From Gadus chalcogrammus (lineage: Eukaryota; Chordata; Actinopteri; Gadiformes; Gadidae): a stretch of DNA of 64,000 bases. Below, piece by piece: positions 1 to 31,020 of this stretch (position 1 is its first letter; each line of letters opens with the position of its first letter). Position numbers and translations under genes: made by a program. Location: NCBI RefSeq assembly GCF_026213295.1, contig NC_079419.1:13805027-13869026 (forward strand), read 5' to 3'. A model generated the notes under the pieces. It did no database searches and was not told the origin of the DNA. It saw only the letters and a program-made list of their open reading frames with translations.

Positions 1-117
1 ACATTGTTAAGAGGATGCACTTTGTGACTTAATTGCATTTGTTTTGCAAAGTGGAAATATCAAAATATCTTTGGATATCCCCCCTCACTCCGAGCTTATT
101 CACGTCTTTCTTCAAAG

Positions 118-1524
118 ATGACATCAACTGCTGAAATGAGCACCGATTGGGCGATCCAGGTAGGAAACCATATGATTTCTTATTGATACCCCTTAGTAAA
201 TGCTTGCTAAGAGGGGTCACTTTTTAAATTTACATGAAGGGGTTAGGCTCTAGATGATTACTGATAGATTGCAAGCCTTGGGAATCTAACCCAGTACCTT
301 TTTTTTTGTTCCTAGAAGTAACTAGCCACTACACTAACCTGTCCCAGTGTCTCCCCTCTTGCCATCTGATTATATCTTTGTCTGGATGATTTTAAACAGC
401 AGTCTCTGTTATTCCTGTTTCCTCAGGATTCCTCTACTCTGGACTATACGTCCATGGTGACATCAACCATGGACTATGGCTCCATCACCCCAACAGACGA
501 CGACTATGATTACTCAGAGTTTTACTGTGACCGCTTCGCCGCCAGAGCCTTTAGAGCCCAGTATGAACCCCCCCTCTACTGGACCATCGCCGTGGTGGGT
601 GGGCTTGGCAACCTGATGGTGGTGTGGACCTTCCTTCACCTCCGCCAGCGTCTGAAGACCATGACGGACGTGTACCTACTGAATCTGGCTGTGGCCGACC
701 TGCTCTTCCTGGGCACGCTGCCCCTCTGGGCGACAGAGGCTGCCCAGGGTTGGAATTTCGGTCTGGGCCTCTGCAGGGTCAACTCGGCCCTGTACAAGAT
801 CAACCTGTTCAGCAGCACAATGCTGCTCACCTGCATCAGCGCAGACCGCTATGTGGTGATCGTGAAGACCACCAGCGCACAGAACTCCAAAAGCCAGCGG
901 CTCTGCTACAGCAAGCTGGTTTGCGGTGCTGTGTGGCTGCTGGCTCTGGTCCTGGCCCTCCCAGAGTTTATCTTCTCCAACATCAAGGATTATGAGGAGA
1001 CAAAGTACTGCAGGATGGTGTTCCCTGGAGGGAATGGGAACAGAACCAAGGTCCTGGTACTGGCTATTCAGATTATTATGGGTTTCTGCCTGCCCTTCCT
1101 CATCATGGTGTTCTGTTACTCCATGATCGTCTACACTCTTCTGAAGGCCCGCAACTTTGGCAAGCACAAGGCCATGCGCGTCATCCTTGTGGTGGTGGCG
1201 GTGTTTGTCCTCTCCAAGCTGCCGTACAACTGCAGCCTGATGCTGGAGGCCACACTGGCCAACAACGTGACCATGGCCAACTGCGACCAGATCAAGCGCC
1301 TTGACATCGCGGGGCAGTTGCTGAAGAGCCTGGCCTATGTGCATGCGTGCATCAATCCCTTCCTCTACGCCTTTGTGGGGGTGCGGTTCCAGAAGGACAT
1401 GGTGAGGGTTCTCCAGGCGTACCGGTGTTGGCCGTCCAAGCGTCCACACCTCAGCAATAAAGCCCCTCTGTCGCGGGCCTCCATGCTATCGGACCCGGAC
1501 AACACCCACACTCTGTCGCTTTAA
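118..1524 (+). CDS. ccr9: CCR9-like chemokine receptor (7-TM GPCR)
   Basis: Two coding exons are seen: 118-159 (14 codons, ends CAG|GTAGG) and 427-1524 (after TTTCCTCAG), joined in phase 0, giving 379 aa. Human CCR9 is 369 aa and also has a tiny first coding exon. The product is an inferred plasma-membrane receptor for a CCL25-type chemokine that couples to Gi and guides thymus or gut lymphocyte homing. The N-terminus is acidic and tyrosine-rich (around residues 37-47), as expected for sulfotyrosine ligand binding. Seven hydrophobic segments are present. The DRY motif is at about 154-156, NPFLY at about 324-328, and the conserved extracellular cysteines at about 48, 130, 209 and 300. Segments such as KTMTD, LNLAVADLLFL and the C-terminal SML...LSL match my memory of CCR9 better than other CC receptors. 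Which fish paralogue (a or b) cannot be decided here. The ATG at 454 could act as an internal start, but the upstream exon is well supported by its splice sites. Confidence 0.9.
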
Positions 1525-1955
1525 ACCCTTTCAGGACAGTCCCCTTCTCTCTTGACCCCCAGGCCAACAGAGTCCATTCAGCGACAGGGCTGGCTTCTCT
1601 GTTGCAGGTTAACACTGACACTGTTGTTTGTGTGACTGTGGACATGGTCAACTGGGGACAGACGAATAGAGGAAACTCTGGTTCCCGCTCTGTTTAGTTG
1701 TGACCTTGTCTTGGTTCTCAGAGTCTCTAGTATTTTAGGTTCATTATGTATATATTGCTGGAGATCTAAAAACATGAAAGGGTTTATGTATTATTTAAAA
1801 GGGTCTTCTAGATTCCAAAATTTGAATGTACATATGAATGATGTGTCAAGACGTATCCCATAATATCTGAATGCTGCCACTTGTACAAAGCCAAACCTTT
1901 TTTGTTCAAATATGTTTGATGATCTGAGAATAAAATATTTTTTTAAAAGGTGACA
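1525..1955 (+). other. ccr9: CCR9-like 3' UTR with polyadenylation signal
   Basis: Non-coding sequence follows the TAA stop. It becomes AT-rich and contains the canonical hexamer AATAAA at 1929-1934, so cleavage is expected shortly after. No other gene is visible in this stretch. Confidence 0.65.
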
Positions 1956-2025
1956 CGATTCCATATTCTTCAATGGTACTACCGTGTTTATTCATCCTTA
2001 TTCCAAGGTGGAACTGACCTTGAGG

Positions 2026-2168
2026 CAGGTCTGGAGCTCTGCGGTCCAGACCTGGGTCTAGGGGGAGGCCTATGGTCCAGACCGGGTCTAGGGGGAGGGC
2101 TATGGTCCAGACCGGGGTCTAGGGGGGAGGCCTACCTCCACAGCTCTACAGTCCAGACTGTGGTCTAG
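2026..2168. repeat. 30-bp minisatellite
   Basis: Three to four imperfect copies of a roughly 30-bp unit built around GGTCCAGACC and GGTCTAGGGGGAGG. The short inverted pair GGTCCAGACC/GGTCTAGG within each unit could form small hairpins. It lies between the CCR9 3' UTR and the TMUB1 3' end. Confidence 0.75.
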
Positions 2169-2335
2169 GTTCAAGGTCTCTATGACAACACAGGGTTAAC
2201 TGGAAGGAGATTCGATCCCCTTGTTGCGGCGGGTGGCGTGTCTGCTGAGCTGTGTGGTGGCGCGGTGTACTCAGAACTGGAGGAGATGAAACCACACAGT
2301 GATCCACTTCCTGTTGCAGCAATCTGATTGTTTAC

Positions 2336-2424
2336 AACACACACACGCACACACCTTCACCCACACACACACACAAACACACACACAGCTAAACGAAACA
2401 CACACACACACACACACACACACA
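2336..2424. repeat. (CA)n compound microsatellite
   Basis: Interrupted CA dinucleotide tract with ACAC/AAAC interruptions. It is short compared with the tracts in the ASAP1 and CYRIB introns. Confidence 0.85.
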
Positions 2425-3014
2425 GCAAAACAAAACACATATCCTGTTTCCAGTCATTTTGAGGCCCCCCCAAGAACAGGCCCCATGGGAACATAATGTG
2501 TTTTAGCTACCGTTTGAATTCTCAGAAACCAGAAGCTATAAGTGTGAGTTTATTGTTATTTTTACACTCTGGTCCATAACACCTGCGGTCTCACAGGTGT
2601 TGTGAAAATAAGTTTTCCTTTCACATTTAAGTCATACACTTTTCAACAAATTAAACGTGTTAAAAAACACACAGCCAGACACGCACATGCTCTGACTTTA
2701 CCAGCCAAACTGTGCCCTTTATGGATCTAGGATAATAACCCGTCAACTATTAGACAGTTTGGATTGCACTGCCACCCTGTGGCGACCAGAAATACCACAG
2801 TAGGACCTACTTCTACCTCACAACGGGCAGGTTCGCAAACAAACTGCTTGCAGGTTCTACAAGCAGTTTAGTTGCAATACCTCGAGCTTTACTAGCCAGT
2901 ATTATATTTCTACAAGGAACGTTAAAAAAATAAGGAATCTGGGCGAAAAATCTCAAACGTTTTTTTCTCCAAATTATGAATGTTTTTAATGGTCTATTAT
3001 TTTCTGCTTGATTA

Positions 3015-3098
3015 TAGATTGGCTGCACCAGCACGGAAAGACTTTCGCACTCCATGTAAGTCACTTTGGTTAAAAGCGTCTGCTAAAGGTAAAATGTC
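3015..3098 (+). mobile_element. SINE/LINE 3' tail fragment
   Basis: Contains the teleost retroposon tail signature (GTAAGTCACTTTGG, then AAAAGCGTCTGCTAAA), which I recall from many fish SINEs and the LINEs that mobilise them. Only the tail is recognisable. The rest of 2430-3560 holds no gene that I can support. Confidence 0.55.
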
Positions 3099-3559
3099 GA
3101 CTAGACTTTGCCCGTATAACGTGTGTTTAGTAGGAGCACCCGTAGGCGTTGGTCTGTTGACAATTGGGAAGAAGACCCAAAATGACCTTCCAACCGGGAG
3201 AATCCACTATCAGGGATGTACAGACTTTTAATTTGTAACTCTAAACCTCATTATGCTATTGATGAAACAAACTATTATTGTCTGATATACTACAGCTACC
3301 TACAGCTGACCTCTGCCCCAAAGTGATATCACCAGTGGGAGTGTTCCCCTCGATGCTTTTAGTACAGTCCACTGGGTAGACTTATCTATCTATCTATATG
3401 TGTGATGTCACTAAACGATGACCTCCCGCCCCATGGGATTCTGGGAGAGTAGGCACAACCGGTCCCAGTCAACCACAATATAATCGAACACTCTTCGATT
3501 ATATGTTTGTATTTGGAAAATGTCCAATGTTTGGCGGTTACATGGCAAAAAAGCAAAGA

Positions 3560-4380
3560 CAACAAGTATAAATAAAAGAAATATTTAATATAACTAATTT
3601 TTCCTCAAAAGTGTTATTTTACACTAAAGATTTTACACTTCCATAATGGCAGACAAACAGTCCCTCTGTAGATTATCCTAGTATCAATGATAGAGAGAGA
3701 GACAGACAGGGGAGTTGTGGAGAGGGGTGTTCGTGGGTGTTCGTCAATTAGTGAGCAGACTGACGGACAGAAAGACAGACAGAAATGCTCCTGTGCTCCA
3801 TGCCAGCCCGGTCTGGGCTGGACGACACAGGCAGCGACACCAGGCACCATGAGTCAACTGTAATCATCGAAATAAACCAAACAAAAACGCTAATCTCTCC
3901 AGCTCGGTCGTCACGGCGACGTCTCCCCTCGAGTACCGTCCAGCGTAGCAAATGAAGGGGGGGGGCCAACAGACTCTTAACGGCAAGCCGGAGCAGTCTT
4001 TCTCACTGGAGCCCAGAGGCCCACAAGGTTAGAGGTGTGGGGCTGCGGAGGCGGGGCTAAGGTCAGGATACAGGAAGTTGGTTTGGGTCATAGCGCAGCC
4101 GCTCCTGCGTGCGTTCTTCTGCATTACGGCAAACAGGCAAAGATGCAGTTATAGCAAAGTAGAAAGCAGCCTAGCTAGCTAGCGCGAGAGAATTGCGGGA
4201 GGCATTGGTTGAGAGCAGGTAGGGGGCGTGGCTTTATGGAGCCAGGGGTGTAGCTTGATGTGGAGGAGCCTGTTATGTGGGTGGGGCTTGAGGGAGGGGG
4301 CGAGGCTTGAGGAGGGAAGGAGAAGGCATGTGACCTCATGGGGATGGGCGTGTCTTTTAGGGAGGGAGGGGGTGTGGCCT
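3560..4380 (-). other. tmub1: Probable TMUB1 3' UTR and downstream sequence
   Basis: The stretch follows the TMUB1 stop codon on the minus strand and has no competing coding signal. A weak minus-strand ATTAAA polyadenylation hexamer corresponds to TTTAAT at 3584-3589. The exact 3' end is not determined by the sequence. Confidence 0.4.
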
Positions 4381-6421
4381 TCAGCGGCGGTAGACGCTGA
4401 ACGCCACCAGGCTGAAGAAGATGGTGACGCCCACCAGGGAGGCGGTGGCGGGCGCGGTGAAGAAGTGCCGGTACTGGATCTGGCAGTACCACAGCACCGA
4501 CAGCATGAGCAGGAACAGGGGCACCATCAGGCTGCCCACGTTGAGCGCCACCTGAACCTGGTGGGTGGGAGGGGCTCCCACCGGCGTGCTGCGCGCTGCA
4601 TGCTGGGAGATGTGGCAGTGGAGCACGCAGTTGTGGGCCAGGTTGAGGGAGGCCAGCGTCTGGGCGTCGTTCTGCAGCAGCTGGCCCTGGTAGATGAGCC
4701 GCACCTGGTGCTCCTGGCCCGCGAAGTACGTCCTGGTGGGGGAGGGAGGGGGGGGATGGCGGTCAGGTCGATCCTCGGTCAAGAGACCCTTTATCACAGA
4801 GGCGTCACGTTAAGAGAAACACAGGTGTGGCTCCTGTGCCCTGGTATGTACCAGGGCACATGTAGTTGTCTAAACTAGTGACGACAACTGTATATATGCC
4901 TATGTGGTCCATGGTCAATGTGTGCCATCCTCACGAGTCTAGTTTACTACCTGGGAGTGACACCGGTGTTTGTCCTCACGCGACACCTCTGTGACAAGGG
5001 TTTAGTCCAAATTCGATTGTCAATCACTTGGCGTTGCTCTAGATAACAGCTTCTGCTAAGTGACTAAATGTTATAATAAAAACAAAGTTGTATCTCTAAA
5101 GACCCTAATCACAAACTGGAGTTATCTAGTTGGCAACAATCTTTGCTTATCCTCTCTGCCTGGGAATTTCCTTGTTGCTGGGAAACTAGGGAAGTTAAAG
5201 GGGAGGTAAACAAGAGGGAGCCTGAAGGAGAAGACAAGGGGAGGAGAACAGAGTCTGGCCACAGAGAGGATAGCAGAGGAGACTTTAAATGAGGGGAGAA
5301 GATTGGAGGGTAGACTATTTGAAGTGAGAGGATCACAGACTACATTATTTGAAATCAGAGTTCTGCAGAACATAGCATTGTATTAGATAGTACAGTAGTG
5401 TGAGTACTACAGATTATAGTGTAATGTAGATGGTATAATATTTTAGTCATAGTTAGAGTATTGCAGGGTATAGAATTGTCTTATATACTAGTATAAAACA
5501 TGATGTAGTATATAGTATTCTATATTGTATTAAATAGTATAGTACCGTATTAGAGTATAGTAATGTATAGCAGTACTGTATAGTATTGTAATAGAGAGCA
5601 TAGTAGTGTGTGTACTGCAGGTTACAGTATTGTATTGGAGAGAATAGTGGTGAGAGTACTGCAGGGTCTGGTATTGCATTAGAGAGTATATTATTGTGAG
5701 TACTGCCGGGAATAGCTTTGCATTAGAGAATAGCGGTGTGAGTACTGCAGGTTCTAGAATTGCATTAGAGAGCAACTGAATACTGCAGTGAATGAACACT
5801 ATTTTTTTTACAGCGTATAGTTTTGCATTAGAGAGTTTAGTAGTGCGAGTAGAGCAGGGTACAGCATGTAGAGTATTTGCGCTACCGTTTGATGTATCCG
5901 ATGGTGTCCTGGGGCTCAACTTGGGCCAGCCTCTCCGTGTCGTTGAGGAACTTCAGGCGGACCACCATGTTCCTCTGCCCTTGGCCCTCCCCGCCTGTTT
6001 CTTGTGGGGCGACCGCCTCTCTGCGCCTCAGCCCGTCTCCCAACACGCTCCTTTCTCCTCCGTCCTCCCCCGCCTCCTCCCCCTCTCCGGCGGCATCTGC
6101 TGCTCCTCCTTCTCCACCATTTCCCCCTCCCGCACTCCTCTCCCCCTCCACGCCCTCCGTCTTGCCCTCCTCTCCGGGAGGCGGGGCCAGAGTCTGTGAG
6201 CCGGCGTCGGAGGAGACGGTGGTGGTGGTGGTGGTGGTGGCGGCGAGGGTGGCGTGCTGTTCCAGAGAGGAGCTGGCGCTGGCAGCGGTGGGGGGGCTGA
6301 AGATGCTCTCTGCGGTTTCAGCGGTGTGGGTGGAGGCCCAGGCCAGGACCAGCACCATCAGGACCAGCAGGAGCCCAAACAGCAGGGTGACCTCATCTCC
6401 CACCCCCTCGATGAGCGCCAT
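4381..6421 (-). CDS. tmub1: TMUB1, transmembrane and ubiquitin-like protein
   Basis: Two coding exons on the minus strand: 6421-5886 (ATG at 6421-6419, ends CG|GTAGCG) and 4732-4381 (after CACCAG, stop TGA). The joined frame gives 295 aa, and the split arginine codon reproduces IKR|TYF. Domains in order are an N-terminal membrane segment (about 9-30), a long low-complexity acidic Gly/Glu/Ala and Thr-rich linker (about 50-150), a ubiquitin-like domain (about 152-221, starting MVVRLKFLND), and two C-terminal membrane segments (about 245-262 and 273-292) around WYCQIQYR. This order matches human TMUB1 (HOPS, 246 aa). The extra length lies in the linker. The family acts at the ER membrane and endosomes, linked to ERAD and receptor recycling; these roles are from family knowledge. 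A 5' non-coding exon probably exists upstream but I cannot place it firmly. Confidence 0.9.
5015..5075 (+). mobile_element. Degenerate SINE tail in TMUB1 intron
   Basis: A second, more diverged copy of the fish retroposon tail: the core reads TTGCTCTAGATAACAGC followed by TTCTGCTAAGTGACTAAATG. It lies in the single intron between the TMUB1 coding exons. Confidence 0.4.
5380..5872. repeat. Imperfect ~55-bp minisatellite in TMUB1 intron
   Basis: Degenerate units repeat the words GAGTACTGCAG and TTGCATTAGAGAG at roughly 50-60 bp spacing. The array runs to the intron edge beside the splice donor at 5885. Confidence 0.6.
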
Positions 6422-6487
6422 GACGGCGGGCCCCCGGGGTCGCGGGCTCTGGCACTAAGGCGACGCAGGGCTCAGCAGCTGCAGGGT

Positions 6488-7135
6488 ACGACACCATCAT
6501 ATCACCATCATGTCTCCAACATCATATCACCATCATGTCTCCATCATCATATCACCATCATGTCTCCAACATCATATCACCACCACCAACACCATCATCA
6601 TATCACCACCAACAAAATCATATCACCCCCACCATCATATCACAACCAACACCATCATATCACCATAATAACACCATAATATCACCACCAAACCCATCAT
6701 ATCACCACCATCATCATATCACCCCCAGCACCAGCATGTCACCACCAACACCATCATAACACCACCGACACCATCATATCACTCTCATAACACAGCCAAC
6801 ACCTTCATGTCCCCACCAACGCATATCACTACCAGCAGGCACACAAACATACATATCACCACCACCATATCCCCACCAGCATCCACTGCAACACCATCAT
6901 TTCACCATCAGCATCTACAGCAACACCACCATATCCCCACCAGCATCAACACCATCATGTCAACACCGGCATCACAGACACAACTTCAAGAGCATCAGCA
7001 TCACAACCAGATCATTACCGCCATTACGACATCACCAACAAAAACACGACATCACCGTCACAATCACGACATCACCATCAGAACCATGCCATCACCATCA
7101 GAACCATGACTTAATCGTCAGAACATCACCATTTG
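6488..7135. repeat. CAT/ACC low-complexity tract
   Basis: A roughly 650-bp A+C-rich tract made of CATCATATCACC- and ACCACCAAC-like words. The open frames across it encode only His/Ser/Thr/Pro repeats and are not genes. It begins just upstream of the TMUB1 start exon. Confidence 0.8.
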
Positions 7136-9377
7136 TCAAACAATTGCATCACTATCAGAACCAAAACGTCTCCATCTGTCAAATTGGACAGACGGGTACT
7201 GGTAGAACAAGAATGAAGACGACGGTAATCAGTTTGGCTGGCGTCAGGCGTTATCATTCTACAGTCCAGCAGGTAAGCTGGTAGTCAAATTTACAAACCG
7301 CTGTACTTCAGAAAAAATCTGCAATCGTGTTAAAAGTATGAGATCCTTGTAATAAAAAATAAGACATTAAAACATACACACGAGGGATGTTTTGCCCGAC
7401 AGATATAATGGTCTCAGGAGGAGTTTGGTAGAGCCGGCGATGCACCTGTAACTGATGACTCATAAAAACACACGATGACACAAGATGCATCATTTTAACG
7501 GGGAAGTAAACTGAGGTTACTCATCATAATAGAAGGTCTTGTTCGGTAGTTAATACGCCAAATGGTTGGTGTGTTTGGTTTCCCATCCAAGACGGATAGC
7601 GTCCATTATTCTAACCTGTAGGGTCAATGCTCCTCTTGTTATTTAAGTAAAGCTTTGAGCTGACGCGACACTTAACATAGAAACATATTGTCTCTTTATA
7701 AATTCTGCTTGCACACGAGAAGGCAATCGTCACTTCTATATCAATGTACAAAACATATCTGCCCACTAAAAAGCGTCAATAAAAACACGTGTTGACTGGA
7801 CGAAAAGGTTTGTATATCGCGTAGTTTGGACCAGTTTCAACAACCTGGTTAGCGAGTTCGACTCCAGTCCGACTGCTGGTGTTGCTTCACCATCGCAGAA
7901 ATAATCCCTCATCTACTATACTCGTCGGTGTCGTGATGCGAAACCATCCGATTCTTACTGGTTTTTCGAAACAAATAAATGATCAAACAATCTTACTGTT
8001 AGTGTTAGAAACCACATTGTAGTTGACGTTAGCCAGCTGGCAAAATATTTCTGGCTTCCACTTCGCAGTTCACACTTCCGGGTTGGTGGTCGGACCGGAC
8101 GTCTCACCGGTTTAATGCGCTGCTGGGAAAAGTAGTTTTCGCTCTTTTTGCTTTACTCCAAAGCCACTAATCGCTTCTCACTGTTTGGGCCAAACTCGTG
8201 GGAATGACTGTAAAAAGGTCCAGCCTCTTTCGTATGGACCTGTCACGGACACATGGCGTTTTTTTTTCAGGATTAAAGGGAGCAACGTCTCTTCATCGTG
8301 GATTCATGCTCCACATACAGGCCGTCCAAACTGGACCTCAGTCATAGGGGATACACTTGAGATCTGATCATGAGTTTATCACTGAAATGGTTCTCAAAAT
8401 AATATTGTATTCAGCGTGATTTTTTTTATTTGTGCATTTTGATGCACATATTATCGATACAATTTCATTAAAAATATGAGATATTATGTAAATATGAAAA
8501 TAAGTCAACTAACCTTCATAATATGGTCTAAGTATATGTGGAACTTTTTTGTATCACATATGATCATATCAAGGTCCATTCCATCAACCAAATCTGCACT
8601 CCCAAATGATGTGTTTTGATGAACAGCTCATCAAAACTTTCCTGAGCTTTAATGGACTATATTGACTACAACCTAAACCACTGTCTGAGCCCACGTGAGA
8701 GGACAAGTGCGAGAGGTCCGAGGACATGATCAGAACCGGTGAGCCTCCTGTTAAAGTGGACACCGTTTCAGAGATTCCCTCCCACACGACCCCACCACAA
8801 CCACCACCCCACATGGCCACTGGCCGTTTCCTGTCCACCCTGAGACGAATCGTGCTGCTCAGATCCAGAACAGCCTCCCCCATTCTCGCGGTCAGATTGT
8901 ACCTATACAGCCTTGTATGAAAGGCCCACACTGCCAACAAGACTGGCAGTCGCTGCCGCAATGTAGGTCTTAACGACTCTGAAGATGCAGGAGTTTCGGA
9001 TACAAAAAGTCAAGGACACCTGGTCTAAAACGACTTCAGCTCAGTTAAGGTTTAAAGTCTAAAAAGTAGCGGTCCAGTTGCAGCAACGCGCTTTATTTGG
9101 TGAGTTGGGCGTGGCTTGCCTTTTCCACACAACTTTCCCTGTGGTAAATCGCTGCTGTTTTATTCCTTTGGGTCTGGACTCGGACAGATTTGCCATCTAG
9201 ACCTAACGGATGTAATAACCTTGGTATAGGTATAGTGATATGTTTTATCATTGAGTCGACTCCTATTGTCACAATAAACTCCTCTTTTGATTATAATTTG
9301 TTACCCAATTATGTGGTGTTTGAAGATTTCCCCCCTACTGGACATTTCAGGGACTGAAAGTGAGCCAATATGCCGAG
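7136..9377. other. Intergenic TMUB1-ASAP1, candidate TMUB1 promoter near 8.0-8.1 kb
   Basis: No protein gene is supported. On the minus strand an ETS-type CCGGAAGTG (plus CACTTCCGG at 8083-8091) lies just upstream of CAGTAAGA (about 7990), a possible splice donor. A small TMUB1 5' UTR exon near 7995-8080 is therefore possible but weakly supported. The rest looks like unique AT-rich intergenic sequence. Confidence 0.25.
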
Positions 9378-9436
9378 ATGAGAGCTTCTTCTTCCCGACT
9401 CTCCAGCTTCCCCTCCCGGGACTCCCTCTTGAGCCG
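9378..9436 (+). CDS. asap1: ASAP1 alternative N-terminal coding exon
   Basis: The ATG at 9378 opens 19 codons plus CG, ending in the donor CG|GTAAGT. The peptide starts MRASSSRLSSFPSRDS and closely resembles the N-terminal 20 residues of the long human ASAP1 isoform (MRSSASRLSSFSSRDS...). The acceptor AG at 10461-10462, just before the MPDQ start codon, would complete the CGG arginine codon and keep frame. The long isoform would then be 1123 aa. Its first exon lies about 1 kb upstream of the MPDQ exon, so two transcription starts or alternative splicing are implied. The frame-preserving junction and conserved peptide make chance unlikely. Confidence 0.8.
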
Positions 9437-9899
9437 GTAAGTTAATAACGCCGTTAAGGCATTTTAATTCCACAAACCTCTCACTATTGATACACACAGA
9501 TGATTAAACTGTATGTTACATACCCAACACTTAAATAGGCAAACCATGTACGTCCCACTTATAACCTTCCCCTAAGATAAAAAGGGTTCGGAATACAATA
9601 CCAAACACCACCAGTAGGCCACGCTGTTGTAACGTATAGGCGATATCACCGTTAATGTAATCGAAACGTGACGTCATCGGTAACCTGTTTCACATTAATT
9701 AATGCATTCTCTTTCTTTTCATTAATGACGTTAGAATATTTAAATAGCTCAGATATCATAGCAAATTGCATACGGGTTCTAATTACATTAAAAAAATACA
9801 GCTTTTTGTCGTTGAGCCAAACAAACACAAAGCGGACGCAGATTCCTTTAAATCCTCTACACTTTCTATTGACGGAATAACGGAATGGATGGGCTGCAG

Positions 9900-10463
9900 C
9901 ATATCCTTTATGGATTCACCAGAGAGGAGGGGGGACGGGGGGACGGACGCATGCGCACGGCCTTATTTCTCCCCTCGTCTGCGCAAAGAAGAGCGTGCGT
10001 GCGTGTGTGTGTGTGCGAGCAGCAGACAGCCGGAGGAGAAGAAGACACTAGGGGGATAGGCAGAGAGGGAAGGCGGCACAGCGGCTGAATCATCACTTAC
10101 AAAAACACTTCGCCTGGTTTTGTACCGTTTCACCCGTCGAGCCTTAGATAATTGCACGTCCGCCCTGGCGACGCGATGAGGACATTTATCTCCGGTCCGC
10201 ACCGTTTGGAGACAACCGAACCGTTGTTTTTACAGCTGAGAGCGTAATTAGCGCACAGAGAAGGGCGGGCTCGCAGGAATTCAGCTATTTTGACTGCTGT
10301 CACTGGCCGCCTTTTGCCCCGAAACACACACCTCTGGCCCAGCGGATCTCCGCTTTTTTCTCAGTTTCATGTGATATATGCAATCCGCTATCTCCCCGAC
10401 CGCTACTTGTATCTTCCACCGGTTTTCTCTCCTCCCGCCCGGGACCAACTCCGCCGTTGAAGG
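9900..10463 (+). promoter_or_regulatory. asap1: Candidate internal promoter/5' leader of short ASAP1
   Basis: GC-rich sequence directly upstream of the MPDQ start codon. It contains CGCATGCGCAC (9948-9958), a match to the NRF1 promoter motif. It could serve as promoter and 5' UTR for the short isoform, or simply be the intron after the upstream exon. No TATA box is obvious. Confidence 0.35.
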
Positions 10464-29370
<18,907 letters not shown>

Positions 29371-29654
29371 CAGCCAGCTCGGTGGTCGCCTCCCCAAAGC
29401 ACAAGCCCCGCCCCCGACGCCCCCCCCCCCCCCCCCCCCCGCCCTGGGCGGTTCCGGCCCGGTTCTGTGTAAATAGCTGCTGTAGCAAAAAAGAAGCCGG
29501 CTGCCAGTGTGTTCCCATAGTAACCCAGCATGCTCGCACTGGCTGGGAGGCTCTGTAACTGTATAGCTAATGTATAGCTACCAAGACATCTCTTATCTGT
29601 TCAGACGTATACCCCACCTGTACATGTACAGCCTTGTTTACATAGCAAGGAGAG

Positions 29655-29835
<181 letters not shown>

Positions 29836-30284
29836 TGAACCCATCTAGATCTCCACAGTATTATATATGTCTATGTCTCACTACACCCCCCTCCCCCCGG
29901 AGGATTTCCTGGAGTAGCTTCTGGAAGATATTTATTCCATGTTCCGCAGTAAATGAATCAAGTATGGGGCTGGAGTTTACGCTGCAGGAGTGAGAGGGAA
30001 TTGACTGGATTTCACTGGTCTTTACCAACACAATAGTACTTCCTAGCAGACTTCTGCTTCTACACATCCCATAATACGAGGGGGTAGCCTGACAGTATTA
30101 TATCTTGAATAACAGAACATTGTGAGGAAATTCTGTCCCCTGCAACGCTGCACACAATCCGTTGTCACGGCAATGCTCGATAACTCCTGTAGATTTCATT
30201 AAGTTAATATGTAGTATGATGTATGGTGTGTTTAACGTCAATATGTTTATTGGAATCCAAGCTGAAAGGTTCTTTGTTCAATCC

Positions 30285-30680
30285 CCTTGAGCAAGCTTTC
30301 TACGCCCTTCCTGCTCCTTAATGACATGTTTCCGTACTGTCCAGCATCTAGATGCTCCTTAATGACCGATCTCTGTATATTCACTGTCTAACCCCTACCT
30401 GCTCCTTAATGACCTGTATCTGTATTCACTGTCTAACCCCTACCTGTTCCTTAATGACCTGTCCCTGTACTGTCTAACCCCTACCTGCTCCTTAATGACC
30501 TGTCCCTGTACTGTCTAACCCCTACCTGTTCCTTAATGACCTGTCCCTGTACTGTCTAACCCCTACCTGCTCCATAATGACCCGTCTCTGTACTGTCTAA
30601 CCCCTACCTGCTCCTTAGTGACCCGTCTCTGTACTGTCTCACCCCTACCTGCTCCTTAGTGACCCGTCTCTGTCACCCCT
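30285..30680. repeat. ~42-bp minisatellite in ASAP1 3' UTR
   Basis: About eight copies containing CTGCTCCTTAATGACCTGTC and TGTACTGTCTAACCCCTAC. Confidence 0.85.
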
Positions 30681-31020
30681 GTGAAGGGGGTCTTGGATGG
30701 CAGAATCAGTGCTACCTATGGGCTCGGTCCTATGTGTTACTTGGTGCTTGACTTGGTAGCGATCCACTTAAGGCACGCTGCATAAAAGTGTTTCCTCAAT
30801 GACTTGGAAGACATTGGGGGCTGGGGCAGAGGTCGGGGTAGTGGGTGGTCCATAGGGTTAAGTTAGGGTTATTGTAGGGTTAGTGTCTGTGTTTTTTAGA
30901 AGTGCAGGGTTATTCTAGAAGAATGGTGTTGCTGCACCCCCCCTACCCCATGTCAGACCTAAGTCCCACCCCCTTTAACCAGTAGTGACCAATAAACAAT
31001 GTGACCCTCTTTGAAATGAC

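Noticed and set aside
676..1449. 257-codon antisense frame
   Set aside because: Shadow of the GC-rich CCR9 coding exon; no recognisable domain.
8584..8961. 125-codon minus-strand frame in the TMUB1-ASAP1 gap
   Set aside because: No recognisable protein family and no splice-consistent neighbours.
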